Positions 1-8,714 of a stretch of DNA of 29,814 bases are shown in pieces (the first letter of the stretch is position 1; each line of letters starts with the position of its first letter). This DNA is from a virus. The stretch spans positions 1 to 29,814 of the IMG/VR virus record IMGVR_UViG_3300042868_000229. The stretch is one strand, 5' to 3'. Made by a program: the position numbers and the translations under genes. The notes below the pieces were generated by a model, which worked only from the letters and a program-made list of their open reading frames with translations, was not told the DNA's origin and made no database searches.

Positions 1-1017
1 TTTATAGAACTCAACTAACGCTTGTTCACGAAGGGACGATGGTGGGGGAATAGGTGACTCTGCAGTGGTACGAGCACCAGTTGCCTTACTAATAGCAGCC
101 TCAGCAATACCGGGAACAATTTCACCAACTGCTTCAAGAGCAACTGCACCGGGAGATGTAATTTCACCTTCTGTTGCTAATTGTGCAGCAGCTTCACCAC
201 CAGCACCAGCACCAGCTTGGCTAATAATTTCTGCACTAGTTCCAGCAACAGTACCAAGAGCCTTGTCACCTAATGCTCCCTTAACTGGAGCAAATAACCG
301 TCCAGCAATACCAGCAGATAGAGCATCAAATGCACCAACAGCAATACCACGAGTTGCGGCATCATTACGTGCTTCTGACATTAGATCTGGATTAGAGAAA
401 GCTGCCTTTAACTGATCTGGGTCAGACGTATTAACGCCTTTAGACGTAAGAAATTGATTAAGAGAACTTGCATATTCTGTCGCGGCAGAACCAGCACCTA
501 CACCAGTCGAAAGGCCAACAGTTGCACCAACAGGTCCAGCAACAGCACCAAGCAAACCACCAATAAGACCAGTACCAATTGATGTTGCAGATGCAGGAAT
601 ACTTTCACCAAGGACAGAAGGAATTACGTCAAGGTTCCTTGCAATAGCAAGACCTGTCTCTTTCCATCCTTGAGCACTTTGAATCTCTTCCATGCCCTTA
701 CGAACTGATTCGGGCATAGCATATTGCTTTGCAGCTTCAGTACTAGCAGCAATATTAGCAGCAGCTTCTTCAGGGGTTAGAAGTCCAGTTTCAAGACCAA
801 GAACATTTAGTCCAGTCTTTGCACCATAATAACCACGAGCAATAGCTTCTGGGACATCTCCAAGAGCCGTAGTAGTACGCGCTATAAAACCTTCAGCAGG
901 AGGTTGTGGTTCCTGCTTTAAGATATTATTTTGGATAGCAGAGGAAATTTGGTCATTAGTCATCCCATCAGGGAATTCAACAAGACCAATTCCCGGAACT
1001 TCAACTTGTGTTGGCAT
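1..1017 (-). CDS. Large virion-associated protein, N-terminal part (cut by left edge)
   Basis: The frame is open from an ATG at 1017 to the window edge (339 codons seen), so the C-terminus is missing. The N-terminus reads QVEVPGIGLVEFPDGMTNDQ, a short element that I recall at the N-terminus of many large phage virion proteins (internal, ejected or polyvalent proteins). Residues about 120-200 are Gly/Ala-rich with glycine-zipper-like stretches (GTGLIGGLLGAVAGPVGATV), compatible with membrane interaction during DNA ejection. It follows the 678-residue virion protein with a 17-nt gap, at the promoter-distal end of the block. No enzyme domain is visible in the part present; a transglycosylase, protease or polymerase domain could lie outside the window. 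Function as an internal or ejected virion protein is inference from position, the N-terminal element and composition. Confidence 0.7.
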   Translation of the reverse strand, partial: MPTQVEVPGIGLVEFPDGMTNDQISSAIQNNILKQEPQPPAEGFIARTTTALGDVPEAIARGYYGAKTGLNVLGLETGLLTPEEAAANIAASTEAAKQYAMPESVRKGMEEIQSAQGWKETGLAIARNLDVIPSVLGESIPASATSIGTGLIGGLLGAVAGPVGATVGLSTGVGAGSAATEYASSLNQFLTSKGVNTSDPDQLKAAFSNPDLMSEARNDAATRGIAVGAFDALSAGIAGRLFAPVKGALGDKALGTVAGTSAEIISQAGAGAGGEAAAQLATEGEITSPGAVALEAVGEIVPGIAEAAISKATGARTTAESPIPPPSSLREQALVEFYK

Positions 1018-1034
1018 ACTATATCCTAGTGAAA

Positions 1035-3071
1035 TTATTCAACTTTGCCAGTGGCAGGGTTATACTTTAACACAGGCGGTGCAGTTTGACCAGTGGCTTG
1101 AGGAGCCGTTTGAACTACAGGTTCTTCACCTAAAGTAAGAAACTTGCCTAGCTTATGCCTATCAATTGCTTTTTGATATGCAATATTAGATGCCTCATCT
1201 GCTGAAGCCCCATATGTTGCTTTATATGCGTCTTTTTGTTTTGTTGTGGTAGCATCATTAAACCCAGACTGCCAACTCTTTGCAGCTTGAAGTGCTGATC
1301 GTTCCGCGAATGGGAGAACAGTTTGTGCAGCATGTTGTTGTGCTATGATTTGCTCAGTCGTTCCAAATTGCCCCGCCGCTGCCTGTTTCAGCGCAGTTTG
1401 AAGTGAAGTAGCTACTAACTCCGCACTTTGTACTGCTGCCGGACGCTTATCTATTCCACCAGCCTGAGCAATAGATTGCTCATAAGCCGCCACCCGCCGC
1501 TCTTCAAGTGCAGCTTTATCTGCATCTTCTTTTGCTTTCTTAGCTGCTTCACGTTGCTTTGCCATAACAGCAACAGCACCCTGTCCAGCCTCACCAAGAG
1601 AACCAAGGAAGTCTGGATTCTTAGATGCCATCATGCCAAGACCAAGCTGCAGTAAAGCGTCACTGAAACCAGCTTGTTCAAACAACGACTGAATACCACC
1701 AACAGATGGATTCTTTGCTACGGCAGTTGCAGTTTCCTGAATGGCCTTTTTGTCGTCCTTAGTAGGTTTATCATCCAATCCACTACGAAATGCAGGAGGA
1801 GTAGCCGAAGGCTGCGAAGAAGTCGAAGGAGCCGAAGTTACCCTAGTAGGATCAGTACCCGCGACAAAGGCAGGAGTAGGAGTAGAATCCCTACCGATAC
1901 CAGTAGGATCAACACCGCGAGGCGCAACACCACCAGTACCTGCTTCAGCCGCGCCGCCCGTACTCGAAGGAAGGGCAGCGATACCAGTAGGATCAACGGC
2001 CTTACGACGTTCCCTATCATAATAATCTTTACGAAGTTGTTGTACTCCCTCTTCACCTAAAGCAATGCTAGTAGGTGTCTCAAATGGTTTACCTTCAGTA
2101 AGCATTTCTTGTCGATCTGTAACTACTGGCCTTGATAGAGCTTCATATAAATCTTTTCCTACAACAGCAGCCTTACCACCTACGTCCTTTGCAACTCCTG
2201 CTATACCTTTCTTCTTAAAAGTGTCGCTTATTCCAAAGCCACCAGCCTCATCGCGCTTTGCCATATTAGCTGCAAAGTTTTCAGAGATTGGAGGACTCAT
2301 TGCAGAACTAGTGGCCTTTTGATCAGTAGCAGCAAGAGGATTTGATTCATTTGAGAAAAATCCACTAGTCCCTGCACGTTCCTTATCAAACTTTTCTTGT
2401 AAAATTTTAGAATTATATGCATCGATTTCGGATTGAGGAGTGCTAAAGCCAGAACCAAAGTTACCTTCTGAATCAGTCCCTCTTTGAGTATCTTTAGAAA
2501 CTGAACGGAATCCAGATCCAAAGTCACCATCTGAACCTGTTCCTCTTTGATAATTAGGATTATTACTTGGTTCCTTAGATGCAAGACGTGATGTAGGACG
2601 AACATTCAGTGGATCAAGATAAGCCTTATCCTTCGCTGGTGTTCCACGTTGTGTTGGACCACCAGTAGTGCCGGAGCCAATTAGAGACTCAAGGTAGTTA
2701 CCACGCTCAAACCCGCTTGGAGCCGAAGACTGACCAATAATATCTTCGAGTGTAATAAAATCCTTCGTGGGATCAGAGACTGTAAAATCCTTAATAGGCT
2801 TTGTGCTAATAGTTTCACCAACACTTTTCTTTGGTGCAGCAGTAGTCTCACCAGATAGACGAGTTCTCACAATGTTTTGAACTTCTTCTAACCTTGATGC
2901 TGGAACTAGATCATTACGAAGCATCTTGATAAGCTCATCAGTGGAGATATCAAGGTAGCTTGATATTACTAAGTCACCATCAGCATATTTGGCAACACGT
3001 TCTAGCACGTCAGTCCTTGGAAGACGTGTCTTTGACGAATCTACTGGTTTAAACAGAGAAGCAATGCTCAT
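1035..3071 (-). CDS. Putative internal/ejected virion protein, 678 aa
   Basis: Not recognised as a named family. The N-terminal ~75 residues look folded and charged. Residues 80-460 are low-complexity and rich in Ser, Thr, Pro and Gly. They contain two near-identical copies of QRGT-S-G-FGSGF (residues 175-188 and 196-209) and three DPTG/DPTR units (360-363, 388-391, 407-410). Residues 500-540 form an Ala/Lys/Glu helix likely to be a coiled coil, and the C-terminus is Ala/Gln-rich. It lies between two other probable virion proteins with gaps of 14 and 17 nt. The architecture (disordered linker plus long helices) resembles podoviral internal or ejection proteins, but this is inferred from position and composition only. 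Its start at 3071 is within 25 nt of a GTTTAAAC octamer (3047). Confidence 0.8.
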   Translation of the reverse strand: MSIASLFKPVDSSKTRLPRTDVLERVAKYADGDLVISSYLDISTDELIKMLRNDLVPASRLEEVQNIVRTRLSGETTAAPKKSVGETISTKPIKDFTVSDPTKDFITLEDIIGQSSAPSGFERGNYLESLIGSGTTGGPTQRGTPAKDKAYLDPLNVRPTSRLASKEPSNNPNYQRGTGSDGDFGSGFRSVSKDTQRGTDSEGNFGSGFSTPQSEIDAYNSKILQEKFDKERAGTSGFFSNESNPLAATDQKATSSAMSPPISENFAANMAKRDEAGGFGISDTFKKKGIAGVAKDVGGKAAVVGKDLYEALSRPVVTDRQEMLTEGKPFETPTSIALGEEGVQQLRKDYYDRERRKAVDPTGIAALPSSTGGAAEAGTGGVAPRGVDPTGIGRDSTPTPAFVAGTDPTRVTSAPSTSSQPSATPPAFRSGLDDKPTKDDKKAIQETATAVAKNPSVGGIQSLFEQAGFSDALLQLGLGMMASKNPDFLGSLGEAGQGAVAVMAKQREAAKKAKEDADKAALEERRVAAYEQSIAQAGGIDKRPAAVQSAELVATSLQTALKQAAAGQFGTTEQIIAQQHAAQTVLPFAERSALQAAKSWQSGFNDATTTKQKDAYKATYGASADEASNIAYQKAIDRHKLGKFLTLGEEPVVQTAPQATGQTAPPVLKYNPATGKVE

Positions 3072-3085
3072 TTATTTTACCTTAT

Positions 3086-4006
3086 TTAATATCTTGGAGT
3101 CATACTGCCGAAGCCACCCGGTGAAAATCCACCATAGCCACCATATAATGACAAACCTGCAAGACCAGCACCAGCAATTTGCGAGAACGGATTTGCTTGT
3201 GGAGCAGTTGTCGTTGTCGTGCTGCTTGTTGGACCCGGCTGATAGTAAGATCCCTTAAGTCCAGCCTGTAGTCTAGCAAGGTTCTGATATGGCTGTTCAC
3301 GTTGTTCCATGAAGTTACCATACGCAAGGTCAAGTCCACGCTGTCCCTGAGTCTGCTGCATAGCACCAGTACCAAGCATGGTATTGATATCCTGCACACC
3401 CATAGCCTGTTCCTGAGCACCCTGCTGACCCAACAACTGACCAGCCTGTAGCTGCCTAGCACGATCAGCGTTAGCTTGTCCCATCGCACCTGTGAATGCG
3501 CTACTGTAGGCTTTCGACGTTAGATCACCAACATTCTGGGTGTATCCACGTTCACGTTCTGCAGCCTGAATAGCACCACGAGAACCACCAAACGCACCCA
3601 TCTGTGCAGCTTTACCCTGCTGTGCAAGACGAAGCTGCTCATTAGCCTTAGCAGTTTCACGCAAAGCTGGGTCCAGAACTTGCTGCGTATATGGATTCAT
3701 GTATTGCTGAATCTGCTCAGGTGTAATTGCTTGACTAGACTGTTCTGCTAACGACTGACCCTTTTGCAATGATGCAAGGCCACTACCCTCAGAACCACGA
3801 GCTATTTCCATAGCCTTAAGCTGATCTGGCGTAAACCCTTGGATACGCTCACCACCATACAATGGCTGATTTAGATTCTGGGTATAAAGATCTTTCGCCG
3901 CTCCGTAGACGCTTTCCGTCTCACCAATGTTTTTCTTATAGAAGTCCTCTAACCATTTAGGTACTTCTGTTTTTTGAATCGTTTGACTCGCACCACCACA
4001 GCACAT
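3086..4006 (-). CDS. Putative internal virion protein with MCCGG N-terminus, 306 aa
   Basis: The ATG at 4006 is preceded by AGGAG at good spacing, which fixes the start. The protein opens with MCCGG, then GGERIQGFTPDQ (51-62), MNPYTQQVLDPAL (103-115) and GAFGGSRGAI (137-146). I recall this set of motifs in uncharacterised structural proteins of aquatic short-tailed phages. Residues 80-245 are Gln/Ala-rich and predicted mainly helical. The C-terminus (278-306) is Gly/Tyr/Phe-rich with a mildly hydrophobic patch. It lies between the GNAT gene (9-nt gap) and the 678-residue virion protein (14-nt gap). The role of an internal or ejectosome component is inferred; no enzymatic motif is seen. The MC(C/G)GG start is shared with the lysozyme-fusion protein two genes upstream. 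Confidence 0.78.
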   Translation of the reverse strand: MCCGGASQTIQKTEVPKWLEDFYKKNIGETESVYGAAKDLYTQNLNQPLYGGERIQGFTPDQLKAMEIARGSEGSGLASLQKGQSLAEQSSQAITPEQIQQYMNPYTQQVLDPALRETAKANEQLRLAQQGKAAQMGAFGGSRGAIQAAERERGYTQNVGDLTSKAYSSAFTGAMGQANADRARQLQAGQLLGQQGAQEQAMGVQDINTMLGTGAMQQTQGQRGLDLAYGNFMEQREQPYQNLARLQAGLKGSYYQPGPTSSTTTTTAPQANPFSQIAGAGLAGLSLYGGYGGFSPGGFGSMTPRY

Positions 4007-4015
4007 ATTAAACTC

Positions 4016-4453
4016 CTAGCATATGTATATACCGCCTATGCGGTTTAAACCATTAAACTCAAAGAACTTGTCCTTTCTCTCAACATCATCTCCACTGGAG
4101 ACTCCGCATATGAGCCTTAGACCAAGGTTCTTCGCGTACTTCTTTAATTCTTGTATCAGCTTAAAAGCTATGCGTGACTTCCTGTGAGCAGGATGCACGA
4201 AGAAGAAACCTTCTGAAATAAACTTTTCTTTCGAATACCAGTATTCAGCTTCAAGACCAGCAATTACACCAACAATCTTATGGTCTTTCTCTATGAAAAA
4301 TACCACACCTTCAACCACATGTCTACATACATACAGTAAAGTCTTGTCAAAGTCTACTTTTGGGAAGGTGGTAACATAACTACCATGAAATTCATCTATT
4401 AAGAACCTCGTGATATCTAGTATGTTATTTTCTTGAGCCACCTTTACTTGCAT
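4016..4453 (-). CDS. GNAT-family N-acetyltransferase-like protein, 145 aa
   Basis: Length and layout fit a single GNAT domain. An N-terminal beta/alpha part (1-45) is followed by the strands VVFFIEKDHKIVGVIAG (50-66) and the acetyl-CoA-binding motif A region FFFVHPAHRKSRIAFKLIQE (83-102). The helix LKKYAKNLG (103-111) and a final strand and turn FFEFNGLNRIGGIYI (130-144) come next. In the pyrophosphate loop the usual R/Q-x-x-G-x-G/A is R-K-S-R-I-A, so the central glycine is replaced by arginine. Acetyl-CoA would donate to an unknown amine or protein substrate. It starts inside the 3' end of the virion lysozyme gene (29-bp overlap). Such GNAT genes occur among structural genes of other phages, where their substrate is not known. 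Confident of the fold, not of activity. Confidence 0.8.
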   Translation of the reverse strand: MQVKVAQENNILDITRFLIDEFHGSYVTTFPKVDFDKTLLYVCRHVVEGVVFFIEKDHKIVGVIAGLEAEYWYSKEKFISEGFFFVHPAHRKSRIAFKLIQELKKYAKNLGLRLICGVSSGDDVERKDKFFEFNGLNRIGGIYIC

Positions 4454-6041
4454 TGCCTTCAGCCTTCTTCATCATCTGGTGTAGTTTACGAGCACCTTCC
4501 ATCCTATCACCATTTCCCATGCCGCGCACTGCACGGCCCGTGAATACAAACTCTCCATCTGACAGTGCTGCTGGTGTCTTACCACCAATCAAAGCTGGGA
4601 CACTATCTGACGTTTCTGTACCCGGACCCTTTACAAGACCACCGTTACGCTTCTTGTTTTCCTCGTCTGGTGCAATAACAGGTTCACGAAGTAAGATAGG
4701 CTGTCTGTTAGGGAAGTAGTTATACTCTGGCGTAAACGTGCCATATGTAGAAATGCCCATGTCATAGTAAGCCTTCTCAAGAGGCGACAATGCGGCATAT
4801 TCTTCATCAGATAGCTTACGAGTATTAGGTGTAGTACCCGGTGCTACGGGAGTCGTTGTAGACTGCGGAACAATAGTAGGCAAAGCCGCAGGTGTAGTTG
4901 CTGCTACAGGAGCGACAGGCTCAGTTGCAGCTTTCTTTTCTTGAGGTTTATTTGCCCCGCCGCCATTACCATACTGCTCACGGTACTGATCACGAGTTAA
5001 ATCACCACCCGGACCATATCCAATTCCTTCACTTGTGATAGAACCCGGATCAGTAGGAGAAATTGATACGTTACCATCACCACGCACCATATTGGCAACT
5101 GATGGCCCACCAAGTGCTGCAGAAGCAAGACTCGCTACACCAAGTGCTGGACTAATAATACCGGGAACCATATTAAGACCAGCATTAATAACTTTGTCTG
5201 ATAAACTTATTTTTGCTTCTGCTGCTCGGCGTGATGGGGTTGATTCCAATTCAGAAATAGATTCAGAAATAGATTTAGGATCACCACTTTTAGCGGCAGA
5301 AATAACAGATTTAGGAACTGATCCATACTGATAACCAACAGAAGTCATAGCTGCTTTTGCACCTACAGGCAAACTATCCCATGCTTCCTGACCAATTGTT
5401 TTAGCAAGTGTATTTTGAATACCAACAATACGGGCATTTAAGTCTACATTTGCATCTTCAACGCTTATAGTATCATCCATTGTAACACGTCTTTGTTCCC
5501 CTGTTACAGGATCAGTAATTGTATCAGATGACCACCCTACCCTTGGTGCATTAACATCCCAAAATGCTTTTGGAACAAAACCTTCAAATCCTTGAAGAGC
5601 AATAGCAGATTTCGTTAAAGCAGGATCATAGTTAATTCCAGTCCCAGCTAGAGGCGCACCACCGCGAGGACCAAATTGAGTTGGGCTACCGGGCAGTTGA
5701 GGTGCAGGAGCACCCACATAGTCATACCTACCGCCAGAGACATTCGGCGTTGGGACTGAACCTATACCGCCACCACCGATGGGACGACCTACATCTTCAC
5801 CGCCACGGCCCATACCACTACCGCCGCCTTGTCGATCTCTATCACCACCACTGGCTCCGGGGCTACCACTACCGCCGCCTTGACGATCACGATTATCACC
5901 ACCGCCATAAAGTGCTCCACCGCTAACAGGCCCGGCATTGTTCTTAGCTAGGTTGTTTTCAATCGTCCTAGTTAATCTATCAACATAAGACCGACTGTCA
6001 CTCGTGCCGCCATTGCCTTGACTACCACCACCACCACACAT
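4425..6041 (-). CDS. Virion protein with phage-lysozyme-like (GH24-type) domain, 538 aa
   Basis: Three parts are visible. Residues 1-135 are Gly-rich, begin MCGGGG, and contain a duplicated unit, RDRQGGGSG (51-59 and 68-76). Residues 137-280 look like a phage lysozyme. GFEGF supplies the likely catalytic Glu153, WDVN supplies Asp162 nine residues later (the same E-x8-D spacing as in T4 lysozyme), and VGWSSDTIT follows. The position of the T4 catalytic Thr is Arg167 here. Residues 280-325 are moderately hydrophobic, and 365-410 are Pro/Thr/Ala linker. The C-terminus has GPGTETSDSVPALIGG and LSDGEFVFTGRAVRGMG (472-509), a motif I know from the C-termini of other phage virion proteins. The likely role is local peptidoglycan opening at DNA entry, because a separate endolysin exists at 8115. 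The start overlaps the upstream stop as TAATG. Confidence 0.85.
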   Translation of the reverse strand: MCGGGGSQGNGGTSDSRSYVDRLTRTIENNLAKNNAGPVSGGALYGGGDNRDRQGGGSGSPGASGGDRDRQGGGSGMGRGGEDVGRPIGGGGIGSVPTPNVSGGRYDYVGAPAPQLPGSPTQFGPRGGAPLAGTGINYDPALTKSAIALQGFEGFVPKAFWDVNAPRVGWSSDTITDPVTGEQRRVTMDDTISVEDANVDLNARIVGIQNTLAKTIGQEAWDSLPVGAKAAMTSVGYQYGSVPKSVISAAKSGDPKSISESISELESTPSRRAAEAKISLSDKVINAGLNMVPGIISPALGVASLASAALGGPSVANMVRGDGNVSISPTDPGSITSEGIGYGPGGDLTRDQYREQYGNGGGANKPQEKKAATEPVAPVAATTPAALPTIVPQSTTTPVAPGTTPNTRKLSDEEYAALSPLEKAYYDMGISTYGTFTPEYNYFPNRQPILLREPVIAPDEENKKRNGGLVKGPGTETSDSVPALIGGKTPAALSDGEFVFTGRAVRGMGNGDRMEGARKLHQMMKKAEGNASKGGSRK

Positions 6042-6313
6042 TATGCCACCACCGCTCTGTCTGTTACACGCCGCCAGTTTGTACCATCTGAAAAGGCAAG
6101 TACTGCACCGCCAGTTTCATTCGACACATAGATAATTTCACCGGGTTGAGCAGCACTAGGAAGATCTGTCTTTAAAAAAGAAGATACCCGTGCAATAGAA
6201 CCCCTTGTCTGTTTCGTGCGTTCCAAAACGTCAATCGTTGACTCTAGGATACGAACACTCTCATTCGCCCAAGCAACTACACTGTCAGGACTAAGTAAGT
6301 TAGCTAATCTCAT
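6041..6313 (-). CDS. Small virion-associated protein, 90 aa
   Basis: The C-terminal half, from about residue 50, reads LPSAAQPGEIIYVSNETGG followed by AFSDGTNWRRVTDRAVVA. This beta-rich segment is very common at the end of small phage structural proteins and fibre-tip domains. The N-terminal half is helical and amphipathic. The gene overlaps the upstream gp10-like gene by 4 bp (ATGA) and the downstream lysozyme-fusion gene by 1 bp (TAATG), so the three are probably translationally coupled. A structural or tail accessory role is inferred from motif and context; no catalytic motif is seen. Confidence 0.75.
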   Translation of the reverse strand: MRLANLLSPDSVVAWANESVRILESTIDVLERTKQTRGSIARVSSFLKTDLPSAAQPGEIIYVSNETGGAVLAFSDGTNWRRVTDRAVVA

Positions 6314-8115
6314 CTACGACCAACTCCAGATATATCAACACGAATGTCACCAACACGCCACCAATTATCTACAGCATTTGATGAAAGCTTAATAGTCGCC
6401 ACTCGACCCTGAGCACGAGTGTCAACCTTATCTGAAGACTCGTCAAATGTCAAAGTTTTCACTTGTTCGTCAGGTGAATTAGCCCACCTTCGTGTTTTAA
6501 TTTCCATGTTAAGAGTAGAACCAGACTCGAATGAAACGTCTGGAACAATACGAGAAATGTTTACTACGTTCTCACCGTCATCAACGTCGAACTGAGCACT
6601 TTCAATGTAGCAGTCAATTGCTGTACCATCATTATTGTGACCATCTTCGTGGGAATAGATATACCCCGTATCGCCATGAGCATCATAGCCACCAATACCA
6701 ATTGGGTAGTTAAATATGCTACCGTCAACCCAAGCAGTCCTTACAACATCACCAATATACCATGTATTTTCTACATAATTATATGCAACAAATCTATCAA
6801 TCTCTGCATTTGTTGAACTAATACTTGGATAATACCAAACAACTTCATTGAATCTTGAGTTCACAGCACAATTAATAATTGGGTTACCAGCCTTTTCAAG
6901 ATCATCAAACACATATCTACTGACAGTACATGTTAACTCTCTAGGAGCAGAACCGTCATACATAAAGAACTTGTTATTGTTTGACATCCAGAAAGTAACG
7001 CCGTCTACTTCTGCCCATGCCTTACTACCTATCAAGCCACAGTTTGTACCAAGGATATTGAATCCATATACTAGCTCAATGTCTCCAAGATAACGCATGG
7101 CATAGAGAGATGTATCCGTCCAGATTAGATTCTGCACACGTGAAACACCACCACCCATGATGACTGATCCAGACTGCAGCGGAAATTCACCCGAAAGTGT
7201 AGTTGCTGAAGGAGTCCAGTTTGCGTAGTCTTCTTGATCAGACCACCTTACAAGAGTAGGTGAATATGTATCGGTCCCATAATCATGAGTACCAAGACAA
7301 ACAACAAACCTTTCAGGTGTTACAAAGCTATAGTCATTTCTATCAGGACCAGTTGATATATATGTTGCCCTATTGGCTACGTTTCCATCCCATACATATA
7401 ACTTCCCTGCATAAGGATTTGCAACTAGAAAGTTTCCAAACTTAGAGATGGACCAAGTACGTGGGTTTAATGTAACAGAAGATGCGGCTCTTGCGGTTCC
7501 CCAAGTAGACAAACCCCAACCACCAACACCCCAACCAAACTGATAACCACCATACTCAGGACCAATTGAAAGTTCAAACTGATAGTCAATTGTCCTTGAT
7601 GCAGTAGTTACTGTGCTAGTAGCATTTGAAGTGTGTACAACTGTATATGTATTAGCCGTTGGAACTACGGTAACTAAATACGTACCACTAAGTGTAATTC
7701 CACCAACAGCAGAAGATTGATTTGCAAATATAACTGTATCGCCAACAGATCTACCATGACTATTATGTGTGATGGTTACATTAGGAGTTGCATCTACTGT
7801 TGCTATGTTTACTGTAAATGTAGTTGCAGCACCATCTAACGGGGTAATGTTTGATATAGTATTTGATGTATCAGCAATATAAAGCTTCTTGTTTGTACCA
7901 ATAGAAAGGTATTTTCTACCAGACGAATCAGAAAATGATATTACAGCACGACCCTTACCAGAGATGGACGATGTGCTGAACTTTGTCCAACCACCAATCT
8001 TCTCCGGCTTACCACGGAAAAACCGCACGTTTTTACCATCCGACCAGAAACCTTCTGAAGTCAGAGATGGAGAATCTTTAAAGATACCGGGTTGAGCGGG
8101 TAGTTTTTTAAGCAC
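6310..8115 (-). CDS. P22 gp10-like tail/DNA-stabilisation protein, 601 aa
   Basis: The N-terminus (PAQPGIFKDSPSLTSEGFW, then SDGKNVRFFRGKPEKIGGW) and the later WSDQEDYANWTPSATTLSGE plus TDTSLYAMRYLGDIELVYGF match my picture of phage stabilisation proteins related to P22 gp10. These beta-propeller-like proteins plug the head-tail connector and retain packaged DNA. Residues about 100-175 look like an inserted beta domain (ITHNSHGRSVGDTVIFANQS, then a TYTVVHTSNATSTV segment), a unit found in many phage structural proteins. The C-terminal third is beta-rich and ends DISGVGRR. The start codon is GTG at 8115, overlapping the endolysin stop (TAGTG); no other Met is available for more than 300 nt. 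The gene sits just downstream of the lysis cassette, away from the other connector genes. Confidence 0.8.
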   Translation of the reverse strand: MLKKLPAQPGIFKDSPSLTSEGFWSDGKNVRFFRGKPEKIGGWTKFSTSSISGKGRAVISFSDSSGRKYLSIGTNKKLYIADTSNTISNITPLDGAATTFTVNIATVDATPNVTITHNSHGRSVGDTVIFANQSSAVGGITLSGTYLVTVVPTANTYTVVHTSNATSTVTTASRTIDYQFELSIGPEYGGYQFGWGVGGWGLSTWGTARAASSVTLNPRTWSISKFGNFLVANPYAGKLYVWDGNVANRATYISTGPDRNDYSFVTPERFVVCLGTHDYGTDTYSPTLVRWSDQEDYANWTPSATTLSGEFPLQSGSVIMGGGVSRVQNLIWTDTSLYAMRYLGDIELVYGFNILGTNCGLIGSKAWAEVDGVTFWMSNNNKFFMYDGSAPRELTCTVSRYVFDDLEKAGNPIINCAVNSRFNEVVWYYPSISSTNAEIDRFVAYNYVENTWYIGDVVRTAWVDGSIFNYPIGIGGYDAHGDTGYIYSHEDGHNNDGTAIDCYIESAQFDVDDGENVVNISRIVPDVSFESGSTLNMEIKTRRWANSPDEQVKTLTFDESSDKVDTRAQGRVATIKLSSNAVDNWWRVGDIRVDISGVGRR

Positions 8116-8711
8116 TATGCAAACCTATTGTAAGCTTCTTGTAACTTCGTATCATACTTATTCTTTGCATAAGCAGGGCCATTATAACCCTTCGCGAATG
8201 AAGCCCAGTCTTTACTCTTAACGTGCTTTAGTAGGTTATTGTTAGAGATGAAATTTGCCATGTGTTGCAACTGATACAACTCTGAAGCCATCGCCTGTTC
8301 AACCATTGCTTCTGGAGACTCTGCACCAGCAGCTACGTGATTAGATCCTAGAACCTGACCAAGACCCCAAGACGTAGCCATCAGAGCTTCCTTTGGAGCT
8401 ATATTATACGCTGTTTCAATCTCTTTGTATACAGCGTCTGATCCCTTTGGATATGGCTTCTCACCCCACTTAGGATACGCAATACCAGCAGCAATAGCCT
8501 GTGCCAATTCCGTTGGCTTATTCTTTAAGATCTTATAGAACAAGTGACGCTCAAACAACGCCTTTGGTCTACCTGCTTTATCAAACCCATCACCAGCCGA
8601 CTCAACGGCAAGAACGGCACGAAGAGCAGCTACTTCAATTTCCATATTACCAGCTACTTGTGCTACATCGAAGTCGTTTAAACGTGCAGCAGAGCCTTTA
8701 AAACCATTCAT
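8115..8711 (-). CDS. Endolysin, N-acetylmuramidase family, 198 aa
   Basis: This cleaves the glycan strand of peptidoglycan at the end of infection. The N-acetylmuramidase (PF11860-type) signature is clear. AVLAVESAGDGFDKAGRPK contains the presumed catalytic Glu37. ALFERHLFYK (51-60), ATSWGLGQVLGSNH (112-125) and FAKGYNGPAYAKNKYDTKL (172-190) follow. It has the usual length for a single-domain enzyme and no signal peptide, so it depends on the holin encoded immediately upstream. The reading frame also offers a GTG at 8714, but the ATG at 8711 lies about 7 nt from AAGGA, so the ATG is chosen. The start lies 3 nt after the holin stop. An octamer GTTTAAAC lies in the coding sequence at 8676 (residues RLN). 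Confidence 0.92.
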   Translation of the reverse strand: MNGFKGSAARLNDFDVAQVAGNMEIEVAALRAVLAVESAGDGFDKAGRPKALFERHLFYKILKNKPTELAQAIAAGIAYPKWGEKPYPKGSDAVYKEIETAYNIAPKEALMATSWGLGQVLGSNHVAAGAESPEAMVEQAMASELYQLQHMANFISNNNLLKHVKSKDWASFAKGYNGPAYAKNKYDTKLQEAYNRFA

Positions 8712-8714
8712 CAC

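Noticed and set aside
65-415. Plus-strand open frame of 116 codons
   Set aside because: Antisense to the truncated virion protein, Ala/Pro-rich, no motif.
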